The position numbers and the translations under genes are program-made. Positions 22,075 to 31,541 of a DNA stretch of 64,000 nt are shown here, piece by piece. Within the stretch, counting starts at the first letter, position 1. Every line of letters begins with the position of its first letter. The notes under the pieces were generated by a model, which did not search any database, had not been told where the DNA came from, and saw only the letters and a list, made by a program, of their open reading frames with translations. The DNA comes from Acidobacterium sp. GTDB lineage: Bacteria; Acidobacteriota; Terriglobia; Terriglobales; Acidobacteriaceae. The DNA is taken from the NCBI GenBank assembly GCA_003166955.1, contig PMUI01000019.1:1-64000 (forward strand), read 5' to 3'.

Positions 22075-25000
22075 TCAGAAGACAAACTTTCCGGCCAGTT
22101 CCAGAGTGCGCGGACCGTAGTCGCTGGTGACGGCGCCGAAGTTGCCGTCGTGGCTGCCGGCGTCGATGCCCTGGAAGATGGTGTGGTTGAAAGTGTTGAA
22201 GGATTCGAAGCGCAGCTCGACCCTGGTGCCATGCTCGTTGAGCGGGATTGCCTTGAAGAGCGAGAGGTTCCAGTTGAAGATACCCGGTCCGAGAGCCGAG
22301 TCCTTGCCGGCTGTACCGAAGCCCTGGTTAGTGCCGCCTGCCCACGGAGCCAGAGGATCGGCGTAGGAAGCCTTCGAGAACCAAGCCGCTGTCGTCTTCG
22401 GATAAGTGACCTTGGAAACCAGGTTCGGCCGGTCGGTTCCGCCGGCCAAGCCAAGCACGTTTGGTCCGGTATAGGTGACGAAAAGAGGCACACCGGCTTC
22501 TGCGACCGTGATGCCGGAGATGGTCCAGCCACCGATGGTGTCACGCTCCAGCATGCTGCCGTGGGCACCGAAGGGCAGGTTATAGACGTAACTGGCGTTG
22601 AAGATATGACGGCGGTCGAATCCGGTATCGGATCCGCGGTCATATCTGGGGTTGAATGGGTCGGACAATCCATTTAAGTCGTTCTGGACGATTGAAATGT
22701 TATGCGACCAGGTATAGGCCAGCTGACTGGTGAGGCCGTGCTTGTTCTCGAAGCGGATGCCGGCCTGCAGCGAGTTGTAGTTGAAGTTGGTCTCGTTTTC
22801 TTCCTGGGTAATTGTGGAGAAGCCAGGATAGATGCGATACAGGTTGGCGTTCAGCGTCCCGTTAGCGACGCCTTCGCGGAGGTCGTAAGGATTCGCGGAG
22901 TTAGCCGGATCGGTGAGCGGGAGAGTGTTGACGTTGCGATCGTCGTCCTGGCTCCAGCCGTCGGAGCCGACGTACTGGACCTGGAGGACGACGGAAGGCG
23001 CCAGCTCTTGCTGAATGCCAAAGCTGTAGTCCTCCGTACCCGGGCTGGGGAAGTGGTAGTTGATGTTGGTGAGCACAGACGGGAAGGCCTGAGTTGTGGT
23101 GGCTCCCGTAAGCGCGCTGGTGTGGGGGTTAGAGAAGTAGACGTTGGTCGCGGATGGCTGATAGGCGAACGGCGGATTGAGGGCTGCGTTGTAAACATCG
23201 TTGCCCTGGACGCGTTCAAAGAACATACCGAAGCCGCCGCGGAGAACGGTCTTGCCGTTGCCGAAGAGGTTATAGGCGAAGCCGATGCGCGGCTCCCAGG
23301 TGTTGTAGTCATTCTGCACGTTGCCGCGCGGGAATCCGTTCACCCCCGCCTCGCGGATTCCGTTGAGATAAAACGCCTGGCTGCCGGTTTTGCTGAAGGT
23401 GGAAAGATCGGCAGGGTTCAGGGTTCCGTCCGGATTGAGCGGATAGGCTGCAGAACGGGAATAGTCCGCGGCGACGAAGTTGGAGAACAGGTCATAACGT
23501 TCGAAGGCGTGGGGCATGCCGTCGTAGCGGAGACCGAGGTTCAGGGTCAGCCGTGGACTGACATGCCAGTTATCGTTGCCGTAGAAGCCATAGTTGTTGT
23601 TGACCCAGTGCTTGCCGGCCAGATACTGCAGTTGCGTGAAGCTGGAAGCATCTCCCAGCAGGAAGTTGATGTACGAGTCATGCGAGAACGCGCTGTTGCT
23701 GAAAGCTGCGGTTCCCTGGGTGTTGGCCTGCAGCTGCTGATTTTTGTAGTCGTGCAGAAGGCTGAAGCCAAATTTGAACTGGTGGCGGCCTTTGGTCCAC
23801 GAAAGGTCGTCGCGGTACTCAAAGCCCTCGTAGCCGTTTTTCCAGGGATAGTAGGATTCGCTCCAATTGGTGTTGAGCGGCGAACCCTGCAGATCGATTT
23901 CCGGCAGGTCGTCGCCGACGTTGTCGGAAACAGGGAAGAAACTGGAGGCGCCCCAGCCGCTGGGCAACTTGTAACTGCCACCTGAGCCAGCCTGGGGTGT
24001 GAGGGTGATTTTGTTGCCGCTGTACAAGATGGCAGTTTCATTGAGCAGCGTAGGAGTGTAGGTCTGGGTGAGCTTGATAACTGCCGTGTACGACGGATTG
24101 GTCATCGCTGTACCGACTGTGGGGTAGGTGCTGTCGCCCCACAGTGGGGGATAGAAGGACTTGTTCATGGCATCGTGCAGATAGTGACCCATGAGCTGGA
24201 ATTTCGAGTTAATCGTGTGGTCGATACGGACCGCTTCTTCACGGATGTAGTCGGTGGTGGGGACCGATGAGATGAACTGCGTCGTGCCCAGGTTGGGCTT
24301 TGGGAAAGTACCCGCATTCACTTCGAGGACAGCATTGGGGTCAATGAGGTTCGCTGGGATTACGTTGCCGGGGAACGGGCTGCCGGGGGTCAGGCCATCC
24401 TGCGTGTAGAGAGCCAGTTTCGCCGGATCGGTGGTCGCGGGAACGATGGGCGCAGCCGTGTTGTTGAACGGAGTGTAGGTGAGCGATGCGCCAGCGGTGG
24501 GGAAATTGCTGGCGGGAATGGTGTTGACGACGGAGGGGCTGCTGCCCTGGATGAGGCGCCGCCACTCTTCGTTCCAGAAGAAGAAGGTGCGGTTGCGGGT
24601 GTTGTTATAAACGCCCGGGATAAAGAGCGGACCGCCGATGTTGCCGCCGGGCTCGTTGAGCTGGAAGGTGGGCCGCGGTTTGCCGCTGCGCTTCACGAAA
24701 TAATCATTGGCGTTGTAGTCGGTGTTGCGGTTGAACTCGTACAGTTCGCCGTGGAAGTCGTGCGTGCCCGACTTCAGCACGAGTAGAATCGTGCCGCCCG
24801 AGCCTATGCCATAGTCGGGCTGGTAGTTGCTGTCGAGGGTCTGGAACTCTGCGATGGACTCCTGTGAGGGCAGGTTCATGAAGCAGCCGCCGCAGCCGCG
24901 GTCATTCTGCTCCGCGCCGTCGAGGAGGTAGATGTTGTGGGTGGTGCGGGTTCCGTTGAAGCTGATGCCGTTGGCCGACGTGAGGGCGTCAACGCCGCTG

Positions 25001-25560
25001 AAGGAGGGCAGGTTGTTGGAGACGCCGAGGCCGAGGGCGGCGAGCGCCGTGACGTTGTTGCCGTTGGTGGAGAGCTCCTCGACCTGCTGACCGCTGATGA
25101 GTGTGCTGACCTCGCTGGTTTCGGTCTGGGTCTGAAGGGCCTCAGCCTGCACCGAAACGGTCTGTGTAGCGCTGCCGACTTTGAACTGGATGTCCTCCTG
25201 CAGGGTCTGCGCCACGTTCACGACGATGCCCGTCTTGGTGTACTTCGAGAATCCGGAGGCGGTGGCATCAAGGTTGTAGGTGCCGATACCGACGTTACCG
25301 AAGCGGTAGGCACCGACGGAGTTGGAGACTTCGTTTCTGATCTGGCCGGTGGCGGTATTGGTGAGGGTGAGCTGAGCGTTGGCGACGACGGCTCCCGAGG
25401 CGTCGGTAACGGTGCCGTTAATGGTGGCGTTCTCCTGGGCGCGCAGAACGGGAGCGAAGAGAAGGGCTAGGGCTGCGAGGCAGCCGGCGAGGCGGATAGA
25501 GCGGATGCTATGCGTATGGCGGGCGTTGAAGCCCCGGGAAAGAAGCGAGGTGCAAATCAT
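22075..25560 (-). CDS. Oar-like TonB-dependent receptor with carboxypeptidase-regulatory-like domain
   Basis: A 1161-residue outer-membrane receptor starting at an ATG with GGGAGG. A long N-region with signal sequence (LAGCLAALALLFAPVLRA) is followed by the Ig-like domain (INGTVTDASGAVVANAQLTL), a plug and a large barrel ending in LELAGKFVF. A GHYLHD-type strand pattern and several aromatic-rich loops are typical of the family. A promoter lies at 25660-25689 and a CRE-like box at 25575-25584. Given the box shared with the arabinan genes, it may import arabino-oligosaccharides; this is inference. Confidence 0.9.
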   Translation of the reverse strand: MICTSLLSRGFNARHTHSIRSIRLAGCLAALALLFAPVLRAQENATINGTVTDASGAVVANAQLTLTNTATGQIRNEVSNSVGAYRFGNVGIGTYNLDATASGFSKYTKTGIVVNVAQTLQEDIQFKVGSATQTVSVQAEALQTQTETSEVSTLISGQQVEELSTNGNNVTALAALGLGVSNNLPSFSGVDALTSANGISFNGTRTTHNIYLLDGAEQNDRGCGGCFMNLPSQESIAEFQTLDSNYQPDYGIGSGGTILLVLKSGTHDFHGELYEFNRNTDYNANDYFVKRSGKPRPTFQLNEPGGNIGGPLFIPGVYNNTRNRTFFFWNEEWRRLIQGSSPSVVNTIPASNFPTAGASLTYTPFNNTAAPIVPATTDPAKLALYTQDGLTPGSPFPGNVIPANLIDPNAVLEVNAGTFPKPNLGTTQFISSVPTTDYIREEAVRIDHTINSKFQLMGHYLHDAMNKSFYPPLWGDSTYPTVGTAMTNPSYTAVIKLTQTYTPTLLNETAILYSGNKITLTPQAGSGGSYKLPSGWGASSFFPVSDNVGDDLPEIDLQGSPLNTNWSESYYPWKNGYEGFEYRDDLSWTKGRHQFKFGFSLLHDYKNQQLQANTQGTAAFSNSAFSHDSYINFLLGDASSFTQLQYLAGKHWVNNNYGFYGNDNWHVSPRLTLNLGLRYDGMPHAFERYDLFSNFVAADYSRSAAYPLNPDGTLNPADLSTFSKTGSQAFYLNGIREAGVNGFPRGNVQNDYNTWEPRIGFAYNLFGNGKTVLRGGFGMFFERVQGNDVYNAALNPPFAYQPSATNVYFSNPHTSALTGATTTQAFPSVLTNINYHFPSPGTEDYSFGIQQELAPSVVLQVQYVGSDGWSQDDDRNVNTLPLTDPANSANPYDLREGVANGTLNANLYRIYPGFSTITQEENETNFNYNSLQAGIRFENKHGLTSQLAYTWSHNISIVQNDLNGLSDPFNPRYDRGSDTGFDRRHIFNASYVYNLPFGAHGSMLERDTIGGWTISGITVAEAGVPLFVTYTGPNVLGLAGGTDRPNLVSKVTYPKTTAAWFSKASYADPLAPWAGGTNQGFGTAGKDSALGPGIFNWNLSLFKAIPLNEHGTRVELRFESFNTFNHTIFQGIDAGSHDGNFGAVTSDYGPRTLELAGKFVF

Positions 25561-25574
25561 AATGCCTCCCGAGC

Positions 25575-25584
25575 AAACGTTTTC
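25575..25584. promoter_or_regulatory. LacI-type box upstream of the second TonB receptor
   Basis: AAACGTTTTC contains the palindrome AAACGTTT typical of LacI/GalR-family operators. The same decamer occurs at 27640-27649 and, with one change, at 29530-29539. A related GAAACCGTTTTCC lies at 25723-25735. Confidence 0.5.
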
Positions 25585-25659
25585 TCTGTGAAGCGAATCT
25601 GATCTTCCGCCCGAGTTCTTTTGGCAGGCGCAGCTAGGGTCATTTCTCGGGCGAGAAAA

Positions 25660-25689
25660 CAATTACTCTTCTTGAAAAGCCTTTGTCAA
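25660..25689 (-). promoter_or_regulatory. candidate sigma70-type promoter of the second TonB receptor gene
   Basis: Minus strand: perfect -35 TTGACA (25684-25689), 18-base spacer, TAATTG (25660-25665). The operator-like box at 25575-25584 lies downstream in the leader. Confidence 0.55.
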
Positions 25690-25812
25690 GAAGAAGAGTT
25701 GAGCCAGGTTGCGCCCATCTGTGAAACCGTTTTCCACAAAGCGGCGTCCTTTTCTCCGGGGTCGGACGTGGGCGAGGACTGTCCGCCCGGCGGAGATCAA
25801 CTCGGGACCGGA

Positions 25813-27597
25813 TCAGCGAGCGGGTGGCGCAGAGGCAACGACACCAGCCCCTTCTCGCACGCTGTAGAAGCGATCGGCTGGCAAATCTCTTAGGGTTTCG
25901 GTTTTGCCGTCGGGCCACAAAACGCTTGCCCGATCGATGCGGTCATGGTTCGCAAGGCCGAAGTGCAGGCGGAGATCGTTTTGCGAGAGGTAGCTGCCGC
26001 CGCTGAGGACTTCGCCCAGCTGGATCAAGTCGCCGGCCTGCACGCGGACTCTCGCGTTCAGCGCCAGGCGATTGCTCTTCACGCCCTCGAGCTGAAAGCT
26101 AATCCAGTGGTGGGGCGGGCCACCGTCGGGCCGCAGAATCATGGGTTGACCAGACAGATTCTCCACCACCGCCTCCAGCCGGCCGTCGTTGAAAAGGTCG
26201 CCGATTGCCATGCCGCGGCTCACCTGGGGAATCTGAATCGCTTCGCCTACGACTTTGCTGATATCGCGGAAGGTTCCATCGCGCCGATTGAGAAAGAGCA
26301 GCTTCGGTTGGCGATAGCTGGCCCGCTCCGGGATCTGGTCCACCTGCGGATAAACGTGTCCGTCGACCAGGAAGATATCCTGCCAGCCGTCATTCGAAAA
26401 ATCGACGAAGGCGTCGCCCCAGCCAACATAACCACTGGTGGCGCGCGCTATGCCGGAGGCAACCGCCGCGTCTGTGAAGTTCATGCCGCCGTCGTTGCGG
26501 TAGAGCGCAGCATATTCGTTGTCGAAATGCGAGATGAACAGGGACATCAGTCCGGTGTGGAGATAGTCGCCGAGCGCGATACCCATGTTCGCCTGCGCGG
26601 CTCCGTTCGCATTGAGCGCCACGCCCGAGGAGAAGCCGACGTCGGTGAACCGGCCGTTGCCATCGCCCTGATAGAGATAACTGGGCTGGCCGTCGTTGGC
26701 GACGAAAAGATCGAGCTTGCCGTCATTGTCGAAGTCCGACCAGATGGCGGTAAGGCCGTAACGATGATCGGGATCGCTCACGCCGGCCTTTTTCGAAACA
26801 TCCGTGAAGGTGCCGTCGTGATTGTTGTGGTAGAGATTGTCGGGCGAACCTTTCAGGCCGCGCGGGCCGCACTGGACCTCGATGCCCATGTATTTGCAGG
26901 TGTCGCGGGAGCCGAAGGCATCGAGGTGATTGAGATCGATGTCGACGTAATGCGAGACGAAGAGATCCGCCCAGCCGTCGTTGTCGTAGTCGCCGAAAGC
27001 TGCTCCGGTGGCCCACAATGTATCGTTGCCGAGCCCGGCGCGCTTCGTCACATCGGTGAACGTGCCGTCGCCATTGTTGCGGTAGAGCACCACGCCGGAA
27101 AGACAGGTCACGAGCAGGTCGGGCCAGCCGTCGTTGTTGTAGTCGCCGACCGAGACGCCGTTGGCCCAGCAGGGGAAGGCGACGCCGGCTTTTTCGGTGA
27201 CGTCGGTGAAGGTTCCGTCGTGGTTGTTGTGGAACAGAGCGCTGCGCGCTTTGATGCCGGCGCGCGTCATGGCAACGGTTTGGGCATTGGTGAAGTAAAT
27301 GTCGGGCCAGCCGTCGCGGTCGTAGTCGATGAGCGCAACGCCGCCGCTCATCGACTCCACGATGAACTTCTGCTCGGGGCTGGAGTGGTGATCGAACTGA
27401 ATACCGGTCGAGGCAGTGATGTCGACCAGCTTCGGATAGCCCGCAAGGCTGGGCGGAGTGTCCGCGGCGAAGGATGGCAGGCTTCGAGCCAGCCAGAGCA
27501 CGATCGATGTGAGGAGAAAGACAGCGGCGACGAAGCGCCAGAGGCGGCGGTTGTTGATCGAAAGCGGTGTGCGGGCCGTCGGTTCTGCGCCTTGCAT
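25813..27597 (-). CDS. CRTAC1-family exported protein with FG-GAP/VCBS repeats and ASPIC/UnbV domain
   Basis: A 594-residue protein with an N-terminal membrane anchor or signal (FVAAVFLLTSIVLWLARSL). Repeated calcium-binding-like motifs DYDRDGWPD, DYNNDGWPD, DYDNDGWAD, DFDNDGKLD and DFSNDGWQD mark a seven-bladed integrin-like propeller. The C-terminal ASPIC/UnbV region includes HWISFQLEGVKSNRLALNAR and ASVLWPDGKTETL. Such proteins accompany TPR proteins and TonB receptors in Acidobacteriota; the function is unknown, perhaps extracellular glycan binding. It diverges from the GH39-like gene, with two regulatory motifs between them. Confidence 0.88.
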   Translation of the reverse strand: MQGAEPTARTPLSINNRRLWRFVAAVFLLTSIVLWLARSLPSFAADTPPSLAGYPKLVDITASTGIQFDHHSSPEQKFIVESMSGGVALIDYDRDGWPDIYFTNAQTVAMTRAGIKARSALFHNNHDGTFTDVTEKAGVAFPCWANGVSVGDYNNDGWPDLLVTCLSGVVLYRNNGDGTFTDVTKRAGLGNDTLWATGAAFGDYDNDGWADLFVSHYVDIDLNHLDAFGSRDTCKYMGIEVQCGPRGLKGSPDNLYHNNHDGTFTDVSKKAGVSDPDHRYGLTAIWSDFDNDGKLDLFVANDGQPSYLYQGDGNGRFTDVGFSSGVALNANGAAQANMGIALGDYLHTGLMSLFISHFDNEYAALYRNDGGMNFTDAAVASGIARATSGYVGWGDAFVDFSNDGWQDIFLVDGHVYPQVDQIPERASYRQPKLLFLNRRDGTFRDISKVVGEAIQIPQVSRGMAIGDLFNDGRLEAVVENLSGQPMILRPDGGPPHHWISFQLEGVKSNRLALNARVRVQAGDLIQLGEVLSGGSYLSQNDLRLHFGLANHDRIDRASVLWPDGKTETLRDLPADRFYSVREGAGVVASAPPAR

Positions 27598-27610
27598 GCC
27601 TGGAAATCCA

Positions 27611-27628
27611 GAATTCGTTTACAGCATA
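27611..27628 (-). promoter_or_regulatory. promoter/operator element shared with the LacI-type regulator gene
   Basis: On the minus strand TATGCTGTAAACGAATTC lies just upstream of the CRTAC1 gene. The same 18 bases except one occur at 36189-36206, upstream of the LacI-type gene. TATGCT could act as a -10 box and TGTAAACG as an operator half-site. Confidence 0.6.
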
Positions 27629-27639
27629 GAGGAACCGAG

Positions 27640-27649
27640 AAACGTTTTC
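27640..27649. promoter_or_regulatory. LacI-type box in the CRTAC1/GH39 divergent region
   Basis: AAACGTTTTC, identical to the decamer upstream of the second TonB receptor, lies between the two divergent starts. Confidence 0.5.
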
Positions 27650-27655
27650 CTGGAG

Positions 27656-27684
27656 TTGACGCCCTTTGCCTGGCGCATTAGGTT
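27656..27684 (+). promoter_or_regulatory. candidate promoter of the GH39-like gene
   Basis: TTGACG (27656-27661), 17-base spacer, TAGGTT (27679-27684). The -35 is good and the -10 weak. The box at 27640-27649 abuts it. Confidence 0.35.
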
Positions 27685-27760
27685 GGGGTGTCGCTGATCG
27701 ACGATCAACGCCCATCGTCAAGGGCGGGACGGCACTTTTGGCCGACGTCGCGAGGAGAAG

Positions 27761-29455
27761 GTGAGAACGATCCGACTGATGAGCCGGCCGGCGGTTGCGG
27801 GATGGCTGCTGGTATTGTCTTCCGGATGCTTCGGCCAGGCGCCGGTTGAGGTGCGCGTGGATTTGGGGCGCAACCTGGGTGCGTTCACGCCGGTGTATCC
27901 CTGGTTTGGCTACGACGAGTCGAATTACACGACGACGAAGAACGGGCAGGCTCTGCTGCGCGAGTTGCATGATACGACGCCGGAGCCGGTTTATGTGCGC
28001 GCGCATTTTCTGCTGACCACAGGAAACGGCAAGCCCGAACTGAAGTGGAGCTCGAGCAACGTCTATAGCGAAGACGCAAACGGAAAACCGGTGTACGACT
28101 GGACAATCCTCGACGGCATGTTCGACGCGTGGACCCGAGCGGGGGTGCGGCCGATGGTGGAGCTGGGCTTTATGCCGAAGGCGCTCTCGATTCATCCGGA
28201 TCCTTATCACATTCCGTGGCCGACGCAGCCTGGCGAGGTCGAGGGATGGTCGTTTCCACCGAAGGATTACAGCAAGTGGGGCGATCTGATCCGTCAGGTC
28301 GCGGCCCACATGGCGACGCGCTACGGAATGGCCGAGGTTTCCAATTGGTACTGGGAGGTGTGGAACGAACCGGACATTTTCTACTGGCACGGAAGCGAGG
28401 ACGAGTACAACCGCCTGTATGACTACGCGGTCGCCGGGGTTCGGGCGGCGATTCCGACGGCGCGAGTGGGCGGGCCGGCAACGACGGGACCTTCACCGAA
28501 CAGCAAGAGCGCGGCGTTTCTGCAGCAATTTTTGCGGCACTGCGCCGAGGATCGCAGCGGCGCCACGGGCGGCCCTGTTCCACTGGACTTTATTTCGTTT
28601 CATGCGAAGGGCAGCCCGCATATGATGGACGGGCACGTGCAGATGGGGCTCGGCCGTGAACTGGAAAACGCGACGACGGGCTTCGGGATTGTGCGGGCGT
28701 CTTCGAAATTTCGAGGCTTGCCCATCATTTTGAGTGAGGCCGATCCGGAGGGATGCGGTGCCTGTTCGCCCGAGCAGCATCCGGAAGATGCTTATCGCAA
28801 CGGGACGGTTTATCCGGCGTACACCGCGGCGGCGATGAAAGCGCTGATGGATCTGGCCGAGGGTGAGCGCGTGCACCTGATCGGATTTTTGACGTGGGCG
28901 TTTGAGTTCGAGGATCAGCCGTGGTTTGCGGGGCGGCGCACGTTGGCGACGCACGGCACCGACAAGCCAGAAATGAACTTCTTCCGCATGGCGGGACTGC
29001 TGGGCGGCGATCGCGTGGAGGCGGTGAGCCGCGGCGCGATTGCGGCGGAGAGCATCGTGAAGCAAGGCGTGCGCGAGCGGCCGGAGGTGGACGCGATGGC
29101 GACTCGGCGCGGGAGCAGCGCTTCGCTGCTGCTCTGGAATTATCAGGACGACGCCGTGGCGGGACCCGATGTTCGAACGCACATCTCGATCCGGGGGATC
29201 CCGACTGCCGTGGGCCGCGTGTTGGTTGAGGAGTACGGCATCGACAACCAACACAGCAACGCCTTCGAGGTTTGGAAGCAGATGGGTTCGCCGCAGGAGC
29301 CGAGTGCGGAGCAAGATGCGCGACTGAAGGCCGCGGGGCAGCTGGAAACGATAGATTCGCCGCGCTGGATTCCGGTGAAAGATGGCGGCGTGGAGACGGA
29401 GATTGATTTGCCACGGGAGAGTATGGCCCTGCTTCGATTGAGCTGGGAAAAGTGA
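27761..29455 (+). CDS. exported GH39-like glycoside hydrolase
   Basis: A 564-residue clan GH-A-type hydrolase. An N-terminal signal peptide (GWLLVLSSGCFGQA) is followed by a TIM barrel. The acid/base Glu203 lies in YWEVWNEPD and the nucleophile Glu326 in IILSEADPEG, as in GH39 beta-xylosidases. A C-terminal beta domain with WNYQDD follows. The start is a GTG just after AGGAGAAG; an in-frame ATG at 27779 is possible. It heads the plus-strand run with GH51, GH43 and GH127, so it probably acts on arabinan or arabinoxylan side chains. The exact bond is unknown. Confidence 0.82.
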   Translation: MRTIRLMSRPAVAGWLLVLSSGCFGQAPVEVRVDLGRNLGAFTPVYPWFGYDESNYTTTKNGQALLRELHDTTPEPVYVRAHFLLTTGNGKPELKWSSSNVYSEDANGKPVYDWTILDGMFDAWTRAGVRPMVELGFMPKALSIHPDPYHIPWPTQPGEVEGWSFPPKDYSKWGDLIRQVAAHMATRYGMAEVSNWYWEVWNEPDIFYWHGSEDEYNRLYDYAVAGVRAAIPTARVGGPATTGPSPNSKSAAFLQQFLRHCAEDRSGATGGPVPLDFISFHAKGSPHMMDGHVQMGLGRELENATTGFGIVRASSKFRGLPIILSEADPEGCGACSPEQHPEDAYRNGTVYPAYTAAAMKALMDLAEGERVHLIGFLTWAFEFEDQPWFAGRRTLATHGTDKPEMNFFRMAGLLGGDRVEAVSRGAIAAESIVKQGVRERPEVDAMATRRGSSASLLLWNYQDDAVAGPDVRTHISIRGIPTAVGRVLVEEYGIDNQHSNAFEVWKQMGSPQEPSAEQDARLKAAGQLETIDSPRWIPVKDGGVETEIDLPRESMALLRLSWEK

Positions 29456-29529
29456 GGCTGCGCGGCAGAGTTTGCCAAAGCAGTGGCGGGGCCGGCGAGA
29501 AAAGTGACATAGGAAGCGGGGGTTGTGGT

Positions 29530-29539
29530 ATACGTTTTC
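29530..29539. promoter_or_regulatory. LacI-type box variant upstream of the GH51 gene
   Basis: ATACGTTTTC differs by one base from the decamer at 25575 and 27640, and the flank CTCGG also matches the reverse complement of the 27640 site. It lies 36 bases upstream of the GH51 start. Confidence 0.4.
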
Positions 29540-29574
29540 TCGGCGTTGCCGCCGTCCGCAGGAGAGGACCATCC

Positions 29575-31488
29575 ATGAGAACGAGGGGATTCGCAATTCC
29601 AACATTTTCGGCAGTGTGCCTTTTCTGCGCCGCTATGCTGGGCGCGCAGGCCTCAGGCCCCGCCGTCCTGACCATTCACGCGGACCGGACTGCCTCGAAG
29701 GTGAGCCCGACTTTATACGGCCTGATGACCGAGGAAATCAACCACTCCTACGACGGCGGACTTTATGCGGAACTCATTCGCAACAACACGTTTCGGGCGG
29801 ACTGGTCGGGGGTGAACGACTGGATTCTGGTCGAACGCGGAGACGCGAGCGCGAAAATCAGCGTTGATAAAACCAGCGGCCCCAGCCAGGCGCTGCCGTA
29901 CAGCCTGCATGTCGAAGTGAGCCAGGCAAGCGCGGCGAGCCCCGCAGGGGTGCTGAACGGCGGCTACTGGGGCATCCCGCTGCGAACCAACACGACGTAT
30001 CACGGTTCGTTCTATGCGAAGGAAGATTCGGCCGACGTGGGTGCTGTGACCGCAAGCCTGGTGGCCGATCAGAGCGGCAAAGTGGTGGCCAGCGCCGTGG
30101 TTTCGGGCATCGGCACCGAGTGGAAACAGTACACGTTCACGCTGAAGACCGGCGCAATAGCGGAGTCGATGGGGAACCATTTGGTGCTCACCGTCGCGCA
30201 TCCGGGCAGCCTGTGGTTGCAGCTCGTCTCGCTGTTTCCGCCGACGTATCGCGACCGCGCTAACGGGAATCGCATTGATCTGATGGAAAAGCTGGCGGCG
30301 ATGCATCCGCAGTTTCTGCGCTTCCCGGGCGGAAATTATCTCGAGGGCGATCATCTTGCGGACTGGTACGACTGGAAGAAGATGATTGGTCCGCGGGTGG
30401 ATCGGCCAGGGCATCCGAGCCCGTGGAACTACTGGTCGACGGACGGGCTGGGGCTGCTGGAGTTCTTCGAGTGGTGCGAAGACTTGCACATGCAGCCGGT
30501 GCTCGCGGTGTATGCGGGGTATTCCCTGCGGCACGAACATATCAATCCGGGCGGGGATCTTGAGCCTTACGTGCAGGCGGCACTTGATGAGATTGAATAC
30601 GCCACGGGCGGGAGCGATACGAAGTGGGGCGCGCAGCGCGCGGCCGACGGTCATCCGCAGCCGTTCCACATCACGTATGTGGAGATCGGCAATGAAGACT
30701 GGTTTGACACGTCGGGAAGCTACGACAAGCGGTACGCGCAGTTTTACAAGGCGATCAAGGCGAAGTATCCCGATCTGCAGCTGATTGCCACCGCACCCAT
30801 CAAAGGGATGACAGCGGATGTGCTCGACGAGCACTATTATCTGCGTGCGACGGATTTCTTCCACGACGCGACCCATTACGACAAGACCGACCGCAATGGG
30901 CCGAAGATTTTCGTGGGCGAATGGGCCACGCGCGAAGGCACGCCGGCGCCGAACATGGGCGCGGCCCTTGGCGATGCTGCCTGGATGACGGGGATGGAAC
31001 GCAACAGCGACATTATCGTGATGGCATCGTATGCGCCGCTGCTGGTGAACATCAGCCCGAACGCGATGCAGTGGGACACGGACCTGATCGGCTACGACGC
31101 GCTGCGGAGCTATGGCTCGCCCAGCTACTACGCGCAGGTGATGTTCGGCAGTTACATCGGCGACGCGACGCCCGTTTCTTCAGCGGACGGTGCGGGGCCG
31201 AGATTCTTCTACTCTGTGACCGAGGACTCCGCGAAGAAGCGGTTGTTTGTGAAGCTGGTGAATGCGTCGTCGGACGCGCAGGCCCTGGATATCAAGCTGC
31301 CTGGCGCGAAGCTCGCTCCGGAGGGAAAACTGATCAGCCTCAGCGGAAAGGATCCGGAGGCGACCAACACGATCGACCAACCGACGGCCGTCGCTCCCGT
31401 GGAGAGTGCATTACATGGCGTGGGCGAATCGTTCCATCACAGGATTCCGCCGTACACCATCGAGGTGGTCGAGATGGAGATGCGCTGA
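29575..31488 (+). CDS. exported alpha-L-arabinofuranosidase, GH51 family
   Basis: A 637-residue protein with a signal peptide (FSAVCLFCAAMLGAQA). After a barrel-leading stretch there is an inserted carbohydrate-binding-like beta domain (about 90-225). It is followed by the catalytic barrel with acid/base Glu374 in EIGNEDWF and nucleophile Glu449 in FVGEWATREG, and a C-terminal beta domain. GH51 enzymes release terminal arabinofuranose. The ATG at 29575 follows GGAGAGG; a longer frame upstream is rejected. It precedes the GH43 gene by about 50 bases. Confidence 0.92.
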   Translation: MRTRGFAIPTFSAVCLFCAAMLGAQASGPAVLTIHADRTASKVSPTLYGLMTEEINHSYDGGLYAELIRNNTFRADWSGVNDWILVERGDASAKISVDKTSGPSQALPYSLHVEVSQASAASPAGVLNGGYWGIPLRTNTTYHGSFYAKEDSADVGAVTASLVADQSGKVVASAVVSGIGTEWKQYTFTLKTGAIAESMGNHLVLTVAHPGSLWLQLVSLFPPTYRDRANGNRIDLMEKLAAMHPQFLRFPGGNYLEGDHLADWYDWKKMIGPRVDRPGHPSPWNYWSTDGLGLLEFFEWCEDLHMQPVLAVYAGYSLRHEHINPGGDLEPYVQAALDEIEYATGGSDTKWGAQRAADGHPQPFHITYVEIGNEDWFDTSGSYDKRYAQFYKAIKAKYPDLQLIATAPIKGMTADVLDEHYYLRATDFFHDATHYDKTDRNGPKIFVGEWATREGTPAPNMGAALGDAAWMTGMERNSDIIVMASYAPLLVNISPNAMQWDTDLIGYDALRSYGSPSYYAQVMFGSYIGDATPVSSADGAGPRFFYSVTEDSAKKRLFVKLVNASSDAQALDIKLPGAKLAPEGKLISLSGKDPEATNTIDQPTAVAPVESALHGVGESFHHRIPPYTIEVVEMEMR

Positions 31489-31541
31489 AGGCGGCCAGGA
31501 ACAGGACGAGGCAGGGATCGCCTCGTCCCTTGCGAGGCACC

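Noticed and set aside
26723-28390. Minus-strand 555-codon frame across CRTAC1 and GH39-like genes
   Set aside because: His/Arg-rich shadow in a GC-rich genome; both overlapped genes have clear domains.
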